Shown piece by piece: positions 47,592 to 58,459 of a DNA stretch of 64,000 bases. Origin of the DNA: Mytilus galloprovincialis. Lineage: Eukaryota > Mollusca > Bivalvia > Mytilida > Mytilidae. The number at the start of each line of letters is the position of its first letter. Position 1 is the stretch's first letter. The translations under genes were made by a program, and so were the position numbers. Under the pieces are notes generated by a model. The model was not told where the DNA came from. It saw nothing but the letters and a program-made list of their open reading frames with translations, and made no database searches. The stretch is from assembly GCF_965363235.1 (NCBI RefSeq), contig NC_134845.1, positions 61,161,261 through 61,225,260 of the forward strand, in the 5' to 3' direction.

Positions 47592-49636
47592 GCAATCAAC
47601 AACCATTCATGTTTTTGTCTTTACCAAAAGAAAAGAGCTAGCAAAAATTCATCAACAACTAAGCTACGCATATCTATGATCATGAGTTGGACAAAGCTAA
47701 CTATCCGTAATTATTGTATATGCATGTAGAGTGCATAAACCATTAACACAAATACCTTTGAAATCATTCTTCAATAGATTTACTATCCTTGAAATTTCTT
47801 TTTCCCCTCGAGTTTCTGAAAAGATGACAATTTCAAATTAATCAATAACTTTAACAAAACTTTTTCATATATATAAAACTTCTTTTATAGAGTTTTGAAG
47901 TTTGATAGTTTTGTAATCAAATGTTACCGATACTGTAAATTCCAAAACTTGTGCATGCAATACTTATTGTGATTTAAGAAGAATGGACAAACATGCAAGA
48001 TGAATTATTTCGATTTCAGGATGAATAGTACATGTAGTATACAGGTATGTGTATTAATATATCAGAATGCATGTTACTGTTATAACAATACTCACCAATG
48101 CAAATAAATTGAATTAATAATTACTAGTTATAAAGACCTCGAATTGATTTCTGAATAAACAGAATTCATTGAAATTTCTTTTATCATGTAGTATTTTGAG
48201 ATTTTTCACTAAATATTTCATATAAAACTACCATTTTTCACCAAAAAAAAAATTATTTCGGGGTCACTCTGGTCATTCCGGTTTAATTTTAAACAACTTG
48301 GTGCCAGTAGAAGCCGAATTCTCAAAGGTTTAGTCGTTTATTTAGTTTTACTATTTTTGTTGATAAGTTGTATTTTCTAACGAGATAAACACAACTATTT
48401 TTTTTCTGTTCTGAAATTTGCTATTTATTGCAACCAAATTATATTGTAAAATTTTAGTATGTGTGTATACATAAGAGGAAAACAAAAACATCTGAAGACA
48501 AAACTATGAACAAATAAACAAATATTCCTTCGGTAATTCCTTGTATAGCGTCTGAATAAAAATGCAACTATAAATGCCTTCAAAATGTTTTTATAATTTA
48601 TGAAATATGTAGTAAAACATGTTGGTGACAGGTGACGAATACTTTTGTCCAGTTATTGTAGACGAAATGGAAGAAAAGAAAACAACTGAAACATTTTTTT
48701 CAACAACACAGTGAAAACATATTTACATGATTTCATTTCTTCTTGTGAAAGAATTGATAAAGGGATATGAATTTATACTAGAACATCGCTCTTGTGCCCT
48801 ATCCAAATTTTAGATTACACGTAAACGTTTTGATTTACCATTGATAATTCTTGAAGTTATACATAAAGAATTCTTTAATAAAATATGATTTCACTTGTTG
48901 ATAATTTATTGGCAGTATCTTATCCACCTCATTAAACCTGTAGCTTAACATTTTTTTTTTAAAGTAGTGACGTTTGTTTAGAAATATACATACCTTTTAA
49001 GATCCATTTGATATCAATTGTTTATTCATTTTAACAACGTCTTTGTATATTGCCATATCCAAAACAGAGCTAACAATTAACATAAAGTAAGAAGATGTGG
49101 TATGATTGACATGGCAAGGAATTACCTATCGTTGGTTCAAGTCTGACATACTAGTATTTGAATTTCCAAAATTGTTTTGCTATACTAGTACATTTGGCCA
49201 TACGTTTTTTATCAAATTAGTTGTTTCAAATATTTCTTGTCAGGGTCTGTTATAACCGACTATACACAAATTTCTTTTCCCTCTCATTGTTGAATGCCGT
49301 AAAGTTGCCAAAATTGCAACCATCTACTTCATAATTATGATCTAAATACAGGTATCTATTTCATTGACAATCTTATAATTATTTAAACATTATTTAATTG
49401 TATTAATTATCCTTTGTACAAAATGATAACTTGTATATAAAACGTGTTCATATTAATTTCTTTTCTACAAAAAAGGTATACTATCAATTAAATTAACGTG
49501 TTTTAATTGTCAAATAATCAATCAATGTTTTCTTTTTCTTTTGATTTATATGATCTAACTGCAGTTACACAAAAGTCTTTCAAACTACATCATAGTTCCT
49601 AGAAAACTAATAGATAATCAATAGCATATGTTACTA

Positions 49637-49945
49637 TAGATATATAATTTTATTTTGGAAGTAACGCGTCTTCTAATTGGCTGACGTTATTTTGTTATCA
49701 GCCCATAGACATAATTTAGTCATGTGACCGTGACGTCGTCAACGTTTTTTCATGGTTTTCTACGGTTTAAAATGGAATTTAGAATTAAATTATAAGATAT
49801 GACTGTAATATTTTTTCTGTCTATTCGAAATAACATAAAAAATGTGGTGCACACTGTTAAATAACCCGCTACGCGGGTTATTCAGTGTGCACTACATTTT
49901 TTATGTTATTTCTTTATAGACAGAAAATATATTACAGTCATTCCT
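49637..49945. mobile_element. ~300-bp insertion ending in a palindrome
   Basis: It is absent from the matching FREP1 intron ('atgttactac' at ~11567). It contains 'tctaattggctgacgtt' and 'catgtgaccgtgacgtcgtc', then a hairpin at 49799-49941 with arms 'atgactgtaatatt...' and 'aacataaaaaatgtggtgca' and a loop around 'cgctacgcggg'. It has no coding capacity, and its class is unknown. Confidence 0.65.
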
Positions 49946-51912
49946 TAAATAAATAACAAATCACCGTCAAGTTGCCAAAAAAAAAAATAAAATAAAATAA
50001 AAATGATTAAACCTAACGTTAAAAATTTGATCGTCATAGTAGCTTTCAATTTTTCAAATTAATTTAAATGGGAAATTCTGGTTATCATGTTTCGGTAATT
50101 GTGAAATAGAGGTTCCTTTATGGTAGATGTTGAAAACGGATGTAATATTCTTTTATTTATTTCTGTCTGAATAAAGGGTATATAATATTTGTTCCAACAA
50201 GAACACCTATTATATCAATATATATTACAATATGTCCAGAGATCGAAACAGTTCATATACATAAATGAATTTGGAACTAATACTTATTTTATAGTATCCC
50301 ATTCAATATTATTTATATAACATACTTTTAAGTAAAACTTGTGTATCCTTTTTCAGCTCTTGCACGGTTCCGCGTTGTTTGCCATGCAAACATATTCCTA
50401 TAAAAAGAAATAATATCATATATAAGAACATTTACAAATCAAATTTAACTACTTACAAGTATACGATATTTGTGTCATGATATTTATCTTCATATAGATA
50501 CTTACAATACAAATCCCCAGCCCCTGTTATTTTTTTGTTTATTCATATACACTCTTTTCTTTTAAAGTTTAAAAATTTAATATTCAGTCCTCTTTATTAT
50601 ATATCTAATTACAATAATACAAATTTGTTTTCTTTACATTTCGTCGTCAGTCACACACAAATGAATAAAGATTGAAACAAACTATGTTAAATTAACCCTG
50701 TGACGTTGCAAATAATCAAATATTTAACCAAATACGGATCACTTAAACCATTTTTTAATATGAAATGACGAGACTTATTTGTCTTACTTCAACTGTGTTA
50801 GATACAGACATAAGGTATGCAACAATTGAAAACTAAAAGATATGAAGGTTTTTCTACATTGACTTCCAGTTTATCGGCCTTTATAGCAGTAAAGGCTGCG
50901 AACCCTCGTCTCCGGTTTACATCAGATGATGTCTTCACATTTAAATCGATGCATGCGTACATTTCATGGGCCTCATGAACAGGCAGTATGGTCCTGATGC
51001 AAAAATTGGGAAAATTGTTTTAATTCAAGTCACTACTGAGACCTCTTATCTCCAAATTACAGACATGATATTTATAATTATCAATTTTCCACAACTGTAT
51101 CGCTATTTCTTCTGCATTTGAAATCTACAAATGGGCGAAATAGTTGATATGGTATGCATAATGGTTATTTTGTGCCCGCCTTTGATCTTTTTGTGTTTAT
51201 AAGCTCTTTAATTTTGGAACTTTATTTTTTAATTTTATATTTCATTTTTTGCCTAAACAGTCATCAGAGTCATATTTGTCGAAATGGTTATCTTGTGAAG
51301 TAAAATTGGTACCGTTAGTGTCATTGTATAAGCCAACAATTCCATACTTTGTGTAAAAAAAAAAATATGCGCTGGCATCCGGATAAAAAACAGCCCAAAG
51401 GATGAATACACATGTAAAGCCTATAAGACTACATTGGAATGACCGTTTTCCGTGGTTTATACAACATGTTTCAAACATAATAAATACACATCAAGCGTAT
51501 GATCCAAAGTTAATACCGACACAGCAGACCAAAGCCAATTAACTAATAAAACCTCAATGCGTTGACCTTAATAGACCTTTGATAAGAGAATTACATGCGT
51601 GAACAATGATTAGAGATGTACAAATAATTATAAATTAACCTTGACCGCAGATAATTGATAGCTTTTAATGACCGTCTATAAAAACGATCACAGACAATAT
51701 ACCATAATTACGAAAGTAGTTATTGTTGATATAAAGCCTGTAAACGTCCAGCAGGAAGTATTTCAAGATACCCAGTCTGATTTGTTCGAGTACTGAAAAA
51801 ATATAAAAACATAATAAAATAATTATTTTTATTATACAAATATTTGGGCGTAAGGGCAACACGTTATGTTACAGAAAACTTCCTTGGCGTCAGTGAATAA
51901 AAGCGATGGATG

Positions 51913-54900
51913 TAAAAGAGGGACGAAAGATACCAAAGGGACAGTCAAACTCATAAATCTAAAACAAACTGACAACGCCATGGCTAAAAATGAAAAAGAC
52001 AAACAGAAAAACAATAGTACACATGACACAACATAGAAAACTAAAGAAATAAACAACACGAACCCCACCAAAAACTAGGGGTGATCTCAGGTGCTCCGGA
52101 AGGGTAAGCAGATCCTGCTCCACATGCGGCACCCGTCGTGTTGCTTATGTGATTACAAATCCGGTAAATAGTCTAATTCGGGAGGTCAAATTCATGAAAG
52201 GGAAGGGGATTGTAGTTACGACGTGAGGAACATATCCGATATCATTTGTGAAATGGTTATTCCATAACGGTCAACCAACTCGTGATGGCGTCCGTAAAAT
52301 TTACGAAGGGATGATTTCAACTTCACCATTTGGAACTCTTGATTTAATAGCTTCCTTGTGAGCAGTAAACCTCTATCAAGAAAATCATGATAGGAAATGC
52401 AAGCACGGGAATATCGTATCAATTGAGAGATATATACCCCGTATGCAGGTGCTGCTGGAATGTTGCTACTTAGAAATGGAAAGTTCACAATTGGAAAGCT
52501 GAAATCATCTCTTTTGTCGTAAAGTTTTGTCTTCAACCGACCCTCATTGTCAATTTCTAGATGTAAGTCAAGATATGAAGCTGACTTAACTGTATCTGTA
52601 GTATCCTTTATCTCCAATTCGATGGGATAGATGCGTTCCACATAGTCACCAAATTTTGAATTGTTTAGTGAAAGAACGTCATCTATATAGCGGAAAGTAG
52701 AGTTAAAGGATATTGCTAACTTCTTATCTTTCTTCCTAAGAAGTTCCTGCATGAAGTCAGCCTCATAATAATAAAGAAACAAGTCAGCAAGTAGAGGGGC
52801 ACAGTTTGTTCCCATTGGTATGCCGACAGTCTGTTGAAAAACACGTCCTCCGAACGTAACAAATATGTTGTCAATCAAGAAATCAAGCATCTTGATGATA
52901 TCGGTTTCAGAGAATTTTTTGTTTGAATCAGAGTGATTCTTTACAAAGTAGGATTTATCCCTCCCTAAGACAAGATACTTGTATCTACGTTGGCCATTCT
53001 TTTTTATGAAGCAAAGTAATACCAACTCTTTTAATTTGTCTTTAAGTTTGGAATGTGGAATACTTGTGTAAAGAGTAGAGAAGTCAAATGTTTTAATACT
53101 GTTACAAGATGAAAGAGAGTTAGATTGTATGTACTCTAAAAGATCTTTGGAATTTTTAAGTATCCACATCTGATTCACGCCACCTCTAGAATAGGCAGTT
53201 TCACAATAACTTTGAAGCCCGTCTTTGATTGCTGATAAAATGGATGTTAATAATTTAGAAAGAGGTTTTGTGGAGCACTTGGAAGACCCAGCAATATACC
53301 GCTGTTTGTAAGGACACTTATGTAGTTTAGGTATCCAATACAGTGATGGAAGATCCAGTTCTTCATCTTTGGTTGAAATACCAAAGGAACAAAGAACAGA
53401 CCTATGATTATCCAGGATTTCCTCTTTGGTAAGTGTCGTGAGGGTATATGTTGAGTTTCCAAGTGAATTGTCTGTACCTAATTCGTTTATCAAGCAATTA
53501 ATGTAATGACTTTTACAGACAAAAACGATGTTATTTGGGGCTTTGTCTGCGGGGACAACAACATATTTATCATGGAGGTCGGATAGGTGTTTAGCAACAT
53601 TTGGGTCTTTAAAAATTGACGTAGCATGGGCATTGATGGACCCATTCAGTTTCTTAATTCTGATTTGTATTAAGGACCTCACTGCCTTTATCCATTCGGA
53701 TAGAGTGTCTACGTCTTCCTTCTCGCGCTTAGCCCATTGCCTGGCATAATCCTCGACTGAATCCATCAAAATTTTAAAGTTGTATTTCCAATTGATGGAT
53801 TTAGGCTCACGATATTTCGGACCTTTCGATAACACGTTTCGTAGAGAAGTGTTATTAACAATGTTAAGGTCACCGGTAATAACGTGGCCAGCGGGATTAT
53901 ATGTGAATGGGGAACTAGCACAAGTGCAATCAGGAGGTTTAGACTTGAAGTCGTCAATATCGAGATCCTGCAAAACGCGTTTGTAATTGAAAATTTTAGT
54001 TGCAATAGGTTTGGTATAGGTATAAGAAATTATTGGTACAGACTGGTCTTTAAAATAAGGAGGTATTTTCGATTGAACTAATTTATGATGAAGGATATTG
54101 CCAAGGTTGACGCCATCGAGACCTTTGTTGGCAAAGGAAAGATTTAGAAAATATCTTTTCTCTTTTTCATCTTTTCCAATGCGAACTGGCTTGAAAAGTC
54201 TGTGACTTGCAATATCCGAAATTATAGCTTGAAGTTTGTATTGGTTTGAATGAGGGTTTGTAACAGTGGATTCCAAACATAAATTGAACAGAGAATGAAG
54301 TTTTGAAAGGGGTAATGAATAAAGTTTCGTGCGAATGTGATGAATACCTAACGGTTTTTGTATGAATGGCAGCAAGTCATTAATAGAGACATCATGCAGA
54401 GAGGGTGATGTATAATGACGATGACCATGACTGCGTCTACGTCGAGGAGTCGAGTTGAAAATATTCATCACATTCACCGAGTTACACGAAGGACTAGATA
54501 GAATACCTATACCATCAATTTTGTCGTTGCAGCCATACGGTGTTGCAGTTCCCAATTGTCTAATCCAGTAGTCTTCTTTTTGTCTACGGAGAGTCGTTGA
54601 AAGATTAGGATTGTTAGAGCTATGGTATATCTTTTCGATAATGCGAACTGTCATAGAAACGATGGAATGATCGGGCTGATTGAAATGCTGGTATAGAATG
54701 TCGTTAGCATTGAGGTTAATGTCTGATCTATGACCGCACATCCGTTTGTTTAGCCTTCCTTTCGTTTCACCGACGTATACCAATCCGCAAAGGTTGCACT
54801 CTAATCCGTAGACGACATTTGTCGATTTACAATTCAGATCATCGTAACTTCTGGTAAAATATGACTTCTTGGTCAAATTGCTAGTGAATTCAGCATCTGT

Positions 54901-55283
54901 AATTAAAATAGCACAAGTTTTGCAGCCTTTGGTCTCACATTTTGAAATGCGACAGTGTTGTACTGTGTCATCAAAAACCAAAATGTCTTTAAGGAGAACT
55001 GAACATGGCTGTATATGTGTAATGTTGCTGTTGTCACTAGGACGATGATCTGAATGAGTCGTGTTTGGGATATTTGTCATGTCTGGTGATGAGGGGACAC
55101 CTGCCGTATCAGACGACACCGTGTCCATGGTGACGTCTGTTTCGGACCTTTTTATACTGGGCGACGTCCGAGCCAGTTTCCTGTTAGTTCTTCGTAAGTT
55201 CATGCAATTGTAGTTTTGCTACTGGGCGGATGATGTCCTCGGGGACAAAATGTCCACCAGCAGAGACATCGACCCAGTGGTAA
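51913..55283 (-). mobile_element. Naiad-type Penelope-like element, copy B (full length)
   Basis: The unit is 3371 bp, set by the distance between identical 3' ends at 51913 and 55284. It has a ~80-nt 5' leader (55283-55204), one open reading frame (55203-52216) and a ~303-nt 3' UTR (52215-51913). It abuts the 3' end of copy A directly in head-to-tail orientation. The leader carries the 61-bp segment similar to the retrozyme-like repeats. The element lies in a FREP2 intron in the same orientation as the host gene. No hammerhead core is seen in the leader or 3' UTR. Confidence 0.88.
52216..55203 (-). CDS. Penelope-like retroelement protein: N-terminal GIY-YIG endonuclease plus reverse transcriptase
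   Basis: 995 residues, uninterrupted. In order: a Ser/Thr/Asp-rich N-terminus (1-66); GIY-YIG nuclease with VYG (131-133) and VYVG (142-145), a CNLC pair (136, 139) and His 158/173 (the CCHH feature), and a likely catalytic Glu near 210 (RQKEDYWI); a basic RRRR patch (254-257); linker with CTC (426-428, the CxC motif); RT with PADKAPNNIVFV (551-562), LYWIPKLHK (621-629), motif A TFDFSTLYTS (705-714), motif B GIPMGTNCAPLLADL (794-808), motif C YIDD (839-842) and SYLDLHLE (876-883). N-terminal placement of the nuclease and the CxC motif identify the Naiad/Chlamys clade; canonical Penelope elements carry GIY-YIG at the C-terminus. It copies RNA into DNA and nicks targets in the nucleus. All catalytic residues are present, so it may be active. 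Confidence 0.93.
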   Translation of the reverse strand: MNLRRTNRKLARTSPSIKRSETDVTMDTVSSDTAGVPSSPDMTNIPNTTHSDHRPSDNSNITHIQPCSVLLKDILVFDDTVQHCRISKCETKGCKTCAILITDAEFTSNLTKKSYFTRSYDDLNCKSTNVVYGLECNLCGLVYVGETKGRLNKRMCGHRSDINLNANDILYQHFNQPDHSIVSMTVRIIEKIYHSSNNPNLSTTLRRQKEDYWIRQLGTATPYGCNDKIDGIGILSSPSCNSVNVMNIFNSTPRRRRSHGHRHYTSPSLHDVSINDLLPFIQKPLGIHHIRTKLYSLPLSKLHSLFNLCLESTVTNPHSNQYKLQAIISDIASHRLFKPVRIGKDEKEKRYFLNLSFANKGLDGVNLGNILHHKLVQSKIPPYFKDQSVPIISYTYTKPIATKIFNYKRVLQDLDIDDFKSKPPDCTCASSPFTYNPAGHVITGDLNIVNNTSLRNVLSKGPKYREPKSINWKYNFKILMDSVEDYARQWAKREKEDVDTLSEWIKAVRSLIQIRIKKLNGSINAHATSIFKDPNVAKHLSDLHDKYVVVPADKAPNNIVFVCKSHYINCLINELGTDNSLGNSTYTLTTLTKEEILDNHRSVLCSFGISTKDEELDLPSLYWIPKLHKCPYKQRYIAGSSKCSTKPLSKLLTSILSAIKDGLQSYCETAYSRGGVNQMWILKNSKDLLEYIQSNSLSSCNSIKTFDFSTLYTSIPHSKLKDKLKELVLLCFIKKNGQRRYKYLVLGRDKSYFVKNHSDSNKKFSETDIIKMLDFLIDNIFVTFGGRVFQQTVGIPMGTNCAPLLADLFLYYYEADFMQELLRKKDKKLAISFNSTFRYIDDVLSLNNSKFGDYVERIYPIELEIKDTTDTVKSASYLDLHLEIDNEGRLKTKLYDKRDDFSFPIVNFPFLSSNIPAAPAYGVYISQLIRYSRACISYHDFLDRGLLLTRKLLNQEFQMVKLKSSLRKFYGRHHELVDRYGITISQMISDMFLTS

Positions 55284-58200
55284 TAAAAGAGGGACGAAAG
55301 ATACCAAAGGGACAGTCAAACTCATAAATCTAAAACAAACTGACAACGCCATGGCTAAAAATGAAAAAGACAAACAGAAAAACAATAGTACACATGACAC
55401 AACATAGAAAACTAAAGAAATAAACAACACGAACCCCACCAAAAACTAGGGGTGATCTCAGGTGCTCCGGAAGGGTAAGCAGATCCTGCTCCACATGCGG
55501 CACCCGTCGTGTTGCTTATGTGATTACAAATCCGGTAAATAGTCTAATTCGGGAGGTCAAATTCATGAAAGGGAAGGGGATTGTAGTTACGACGTGAGGA
55601 ACATATCCGATATCATTTGTGAAATGGTTATTCCATAACGGTCAACCAACTCGTGATGGCGTCCGTAAAATTTACGAAGGGATGATTTCAACTTCACCAT
55701 TTGGAACTCTTGATTTAATAGCTTCCTTGTGAGCAGTAAACCTCTATCAAGAAAATCATGATAGGAAATGCAAGCACGGGAATATCGTATCAATTGAGAG
55801 ATATATACCCCGTATGCAGGTGCTGCTGGAATGTTGCTACTTAGAAATGGAAAGTTCACAATTGGAAAGCTGAAATCATCTCTTTTGTCGTAAAGTTTTG
55901 TCTTCAACCGACCCTCATTGTCAATTTCTAGATGTAAGTCAAGATATGAAGCTGACTTAACTGTATCTGTAGTATCCTTTATCTCCAATTCGATGGGATA
56001 GATGCGTTCCACATAGTCACCAAATTTTGAATTGTTTAGTGAAAGAACGTCATCTATATAGCGGAAAGTAGAGTTAAAGGATATTGCTAACTTCTTATCT
56101 TTCTTCCTAAGAAGTTCCTGCATGAAGTCAGCCTCATAATAATAAAGAAACAAGTCAGCAAGTAGAGGGGCACAGTTTGTTCCCATTGGTATGCCGACAG
56201 TCTGTTGAAAAACACGTCCTCCGAACGTAACAAATATGTTGTCAATCAAGAAATCAAGCATCTTGATGATATCGGTTTCAGAGAATTTTTTGTTTGAATC
56301 AGAGTGATTCTTTACAAAGTAGGATTTATCCCTCCCTAAGACAAGATACTTGTATCTACGTTGGCCATTCTTTTTTATGAAGCAAAGTAATACCAACTCT
56401 TTTAATTTGTCTTTAAGTTTGGAATGTGGAATACTTGTGTAAAGAGTAGAGAAGTCAAATGTTTTAATACTGTTACAAGATGAAAGAGAGTTAGATTGTA
56501 TGTACTCTAAAAGATCTTTGGAATTTTTAAGTATCCACATCTGATTCACGCCACCTCTAGAATAGGCAGTTTCACAATAACTTTGAAGCCCGTCTTTGAT
56601 TGCTGATAAAATGGATGTTAATAATTTAGAAAGAGGTTTTGTGGAGCACTTGGAAGACCCAGCAATATACCGCTGTTTGTAAGGACACTTATGTAGTTTA
56701 GGTATCCAATACAGTGATGGAAGATCCAGTTCTTCATCTTTGGTTGAAATACCAAAGGAACAAAGAACAGACCTATGATTATCCAGGATTTCCTCTTTGG
56801 TAAGTGTCGTGAGGGTATATGTTGAGTTTCCAAGTGAATTGTCTGTACCTAATTCGTTTATCAAGCAATTAATGTAATGACTTTTACAGACAAAAACGAT
56901 GTTATTTGGGGCTTTGTCTGCGGGGACAACAACATATTTATCATGGAGGTCGGATAGGTGTTTAGCAACATTTGGGTCTTTAAAAATTGACGTAGCATGG
57001 GCATTGATGGACCCATTCAGTTTCTTAATTCTGATTTGTATTAAGGACCTCACTGCCTTTATCCATTCGGATAGAGTGTCTACGTCTTCCTTCTCGCGCT
57101 TAGCCCATTGCCTGGCATAATCCTCGACTGAATCCATCAAAATTTTAAAGTTGTATTTCCAATTGATGGATTTAGGCTCACGATATTTCGGACCTTTCGA
57201 TAACACGTTTCGTAGAGAAGTGTTATTAACAATGTTAAGGTCACCGGTAATAACGTGGCCAGCGGGATTATATGTGAATGGGGAACTAGCACAAGTGCAA
57301 TCAGGAGGTTTAGACTTGAAGTCGTCAATATCGAGATCCTGCAAAACGCGTTTGTAATTGAAAATTTTAGTTGCAATAGGTTTGGTATAGGTATAAGAAA
57401 TTATTGGTACAGACTGGTCTTTAAAATAAGGAGGTATTTTCGATTGAACTAATTTATGATGAAGGATATTGCCAAGGTTGACGCCATCGAGACCTTTGTT
57501 GGCAAAGGAAAGATTTAGAAAATATCTTTTCTCTTTTTCATCTTTTCCAATGCGAACTGGCTTGAAAAGTCTGTGACTTGCAATATCCGAAATTATAGCT
57601 TGAAGTTTGTATTGGTTTGAATGAGGGTTTGTAACAGTGGATTCCAAACATAAATTGAACAGAGAATGAAGTTTTGAAAGGGGTAATGAATAAAGTTTCG
57701 TGCGAATGTGATGAATACCTAACGGTTTTTGTATGAATGGCAGCAAGTCATTAATAGAGACATCATGCAGAGAGGGTGATGTATAATGACGATGACCATG
57801 ACTGCGTCTACGTCGAGGAGTCGAGTTGAAAATATTCATCACATTCACCGAGTTACACGAAGGACTAGATAGAATACCTATACCATCAATTTTGTCGTTG
57901 CAGCCATACGGTGTTGCAGTTCCCAATTGTCTAATCCAGTAGTCTTCTTTTTGTCTACGGAGAGTCGTTGAAAGATTAGGATTGTTAGAGCTATGGTATA
58001 TCTTTTCGATAATGCGAACTGTCATAGAAACGATGGAATGATCGGGCTGATTGAAATGCTGGTATAGAATGTCGTTAGCATTGAGGTTAATGTCTGATCT
58101 ATGACCGCACATCCGTTTGTTTAGCCTTCCTTTCGTTTCACCGACGTATACCAATCCGCAAAGGTTGCACTCTAATCCGTAGACGACATTTGTCGATTTA

Positions 58201-58371
58201 CAATTCAGATCATCGTAACTTCTGGTAAAATATGACTTCTTGGTCAAATTGCTAGTGAATTCAGCATCTGTAATTAAAATAGCACAAGTTTTGCAGCCTT
58301 TGGTCTCACATTTTGAAATGCGACAGTGTTGTACTGTGTCATCAAAAACCAAAATGTCTTTAAGGAGAACT
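55284..58371 (-). mobile_element. Naiad-type Penelope-like element, copy A (5'-truncated, tandem partner)
   Basis: It matches copy B over the shared 3088 bp (58371/55000 down to 55284/51913); I saw no differences in the stretches compared, and the translations are identical over 927 residues. It lacks the leader and the first 68 codons. Its upstream boundary is abrupt: 'aaggagaact' is followed by host DNA at 58372. A truncated upstream copy joined head-to-tail to a full copy is the pseudo-LTR arrangement typical of Penelope-like insertions. An artefact of assembly cannot be excluded. Confidence 0.88.
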
Positions 58372-58397
58372 TTATGTAAACTAACTGACGCCAACAT
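55587..58397 (-). CDS. Penelope-like retroelement protein, 5'-truncated copy
   Basis: 936 residues. The first nine (MLASVSLHK) come from flanking host DNA; from residue 10 on it is identical to residues 69-995 of copy B. It keeps the complete GIY-YIG nuclease (VYG...VYVG at 72-86), the CxC motif (367-369) and all RT motifs, including YIDD (780-783). The fortuitous ATG at 58397 gives an open frame, but no promoter or native leader is visible, so expression as a protein is uncertain. Confidence 0.85.
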   Translation of the reverse strand: MLASVSLHKVLLKDILVFDDTVQHCRISKCETKGCKTCAILITDAEFTSNLTKKSYFTRSYDDLNCKSTNVVYGLECNLCGLVYVGETKGRLNKRMCGHRSDINLNANDILYQHFNQPDHSIVSMTVRIIEKIYHSSNNPNLSTTLRRQKEDYWIRQLGTATPYGCNDKIDGIGILSSPSCNSVNVMNIFNSTPRRRRSHGHRHYTSPSLHDVSINDLLPFIQKPLGIHHIRTKLYSLPLSKLHSLFNLCLESTVTNPHSNQYKLQAIISDIASHRLFKPVRIGKDEKEKRYFLNLSFANKGLDGVNLGNILHHKLVQSKIPPYFKDQSVPIISYTYTKPIATKIFNYKRVLQDLDIDDFKSKPPDCTCASSPFTYNPAGHVITGDLNIVNNTSLRNVLSKGPKYREPKSINWKYNFKILMDSVEDYARQWAKREKEDVDTLSEWIKAVRSLIQIRIKKLNGSINAHATSIFKDPNVAKHLSDLHDKYVVVPADKAPNNIVFVCKSHYINCLINELGTDNSLGNSTYTLTTLTKEEILDNHRSVLCSFGISTKDEELDLPSLYWIPKLHKCPYKQRYIAGSSKCSTKPLSKLLTSILSAIKDGLQSYCETAYSRGGVNQMWILKNSKDLLEYIQSNSLSSCNSIKTFDFSTLYTSIPHSKLKDKLKELVLLCFIKKNGQRRYKYLVLGRDKSYFVKNHSDSNKKFSETDIIKMLDFLIDNIFVTFGGRVFQQTVGIPMGTNCAPLLADLFLYYYEADFMQELLRKKDKKLAISFNSTFRYIDDVLSLNNSKFGDYVERIYPIELEIKDTTDTVKSASYLDLHLEIDNEGRLKTKLYDKRDDFSFPIVNFPFLSSNIPAAPAYGVYISQLIRYSRACISYHDFLDRGLLLTRKLLNQEFQMVKLKSSLRKFYGRHHELVDRYGITISQMISDMFLTS

Positions 58398-58459
58398 TAT
58401 ACTTAACTATCCGAGCAGTGTGCGCGGCACACTGTGTGAATGCTTGAGGATAATTTTTC

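Noticed and set aside
53247..54081. Several 65-79 residue frames on both strands inside the retroelement, each duplicated 3371 bp away
   Set aside because: Shadow frames of the 995-residue Naiad protein; their duplication merely follows the tandem copies.
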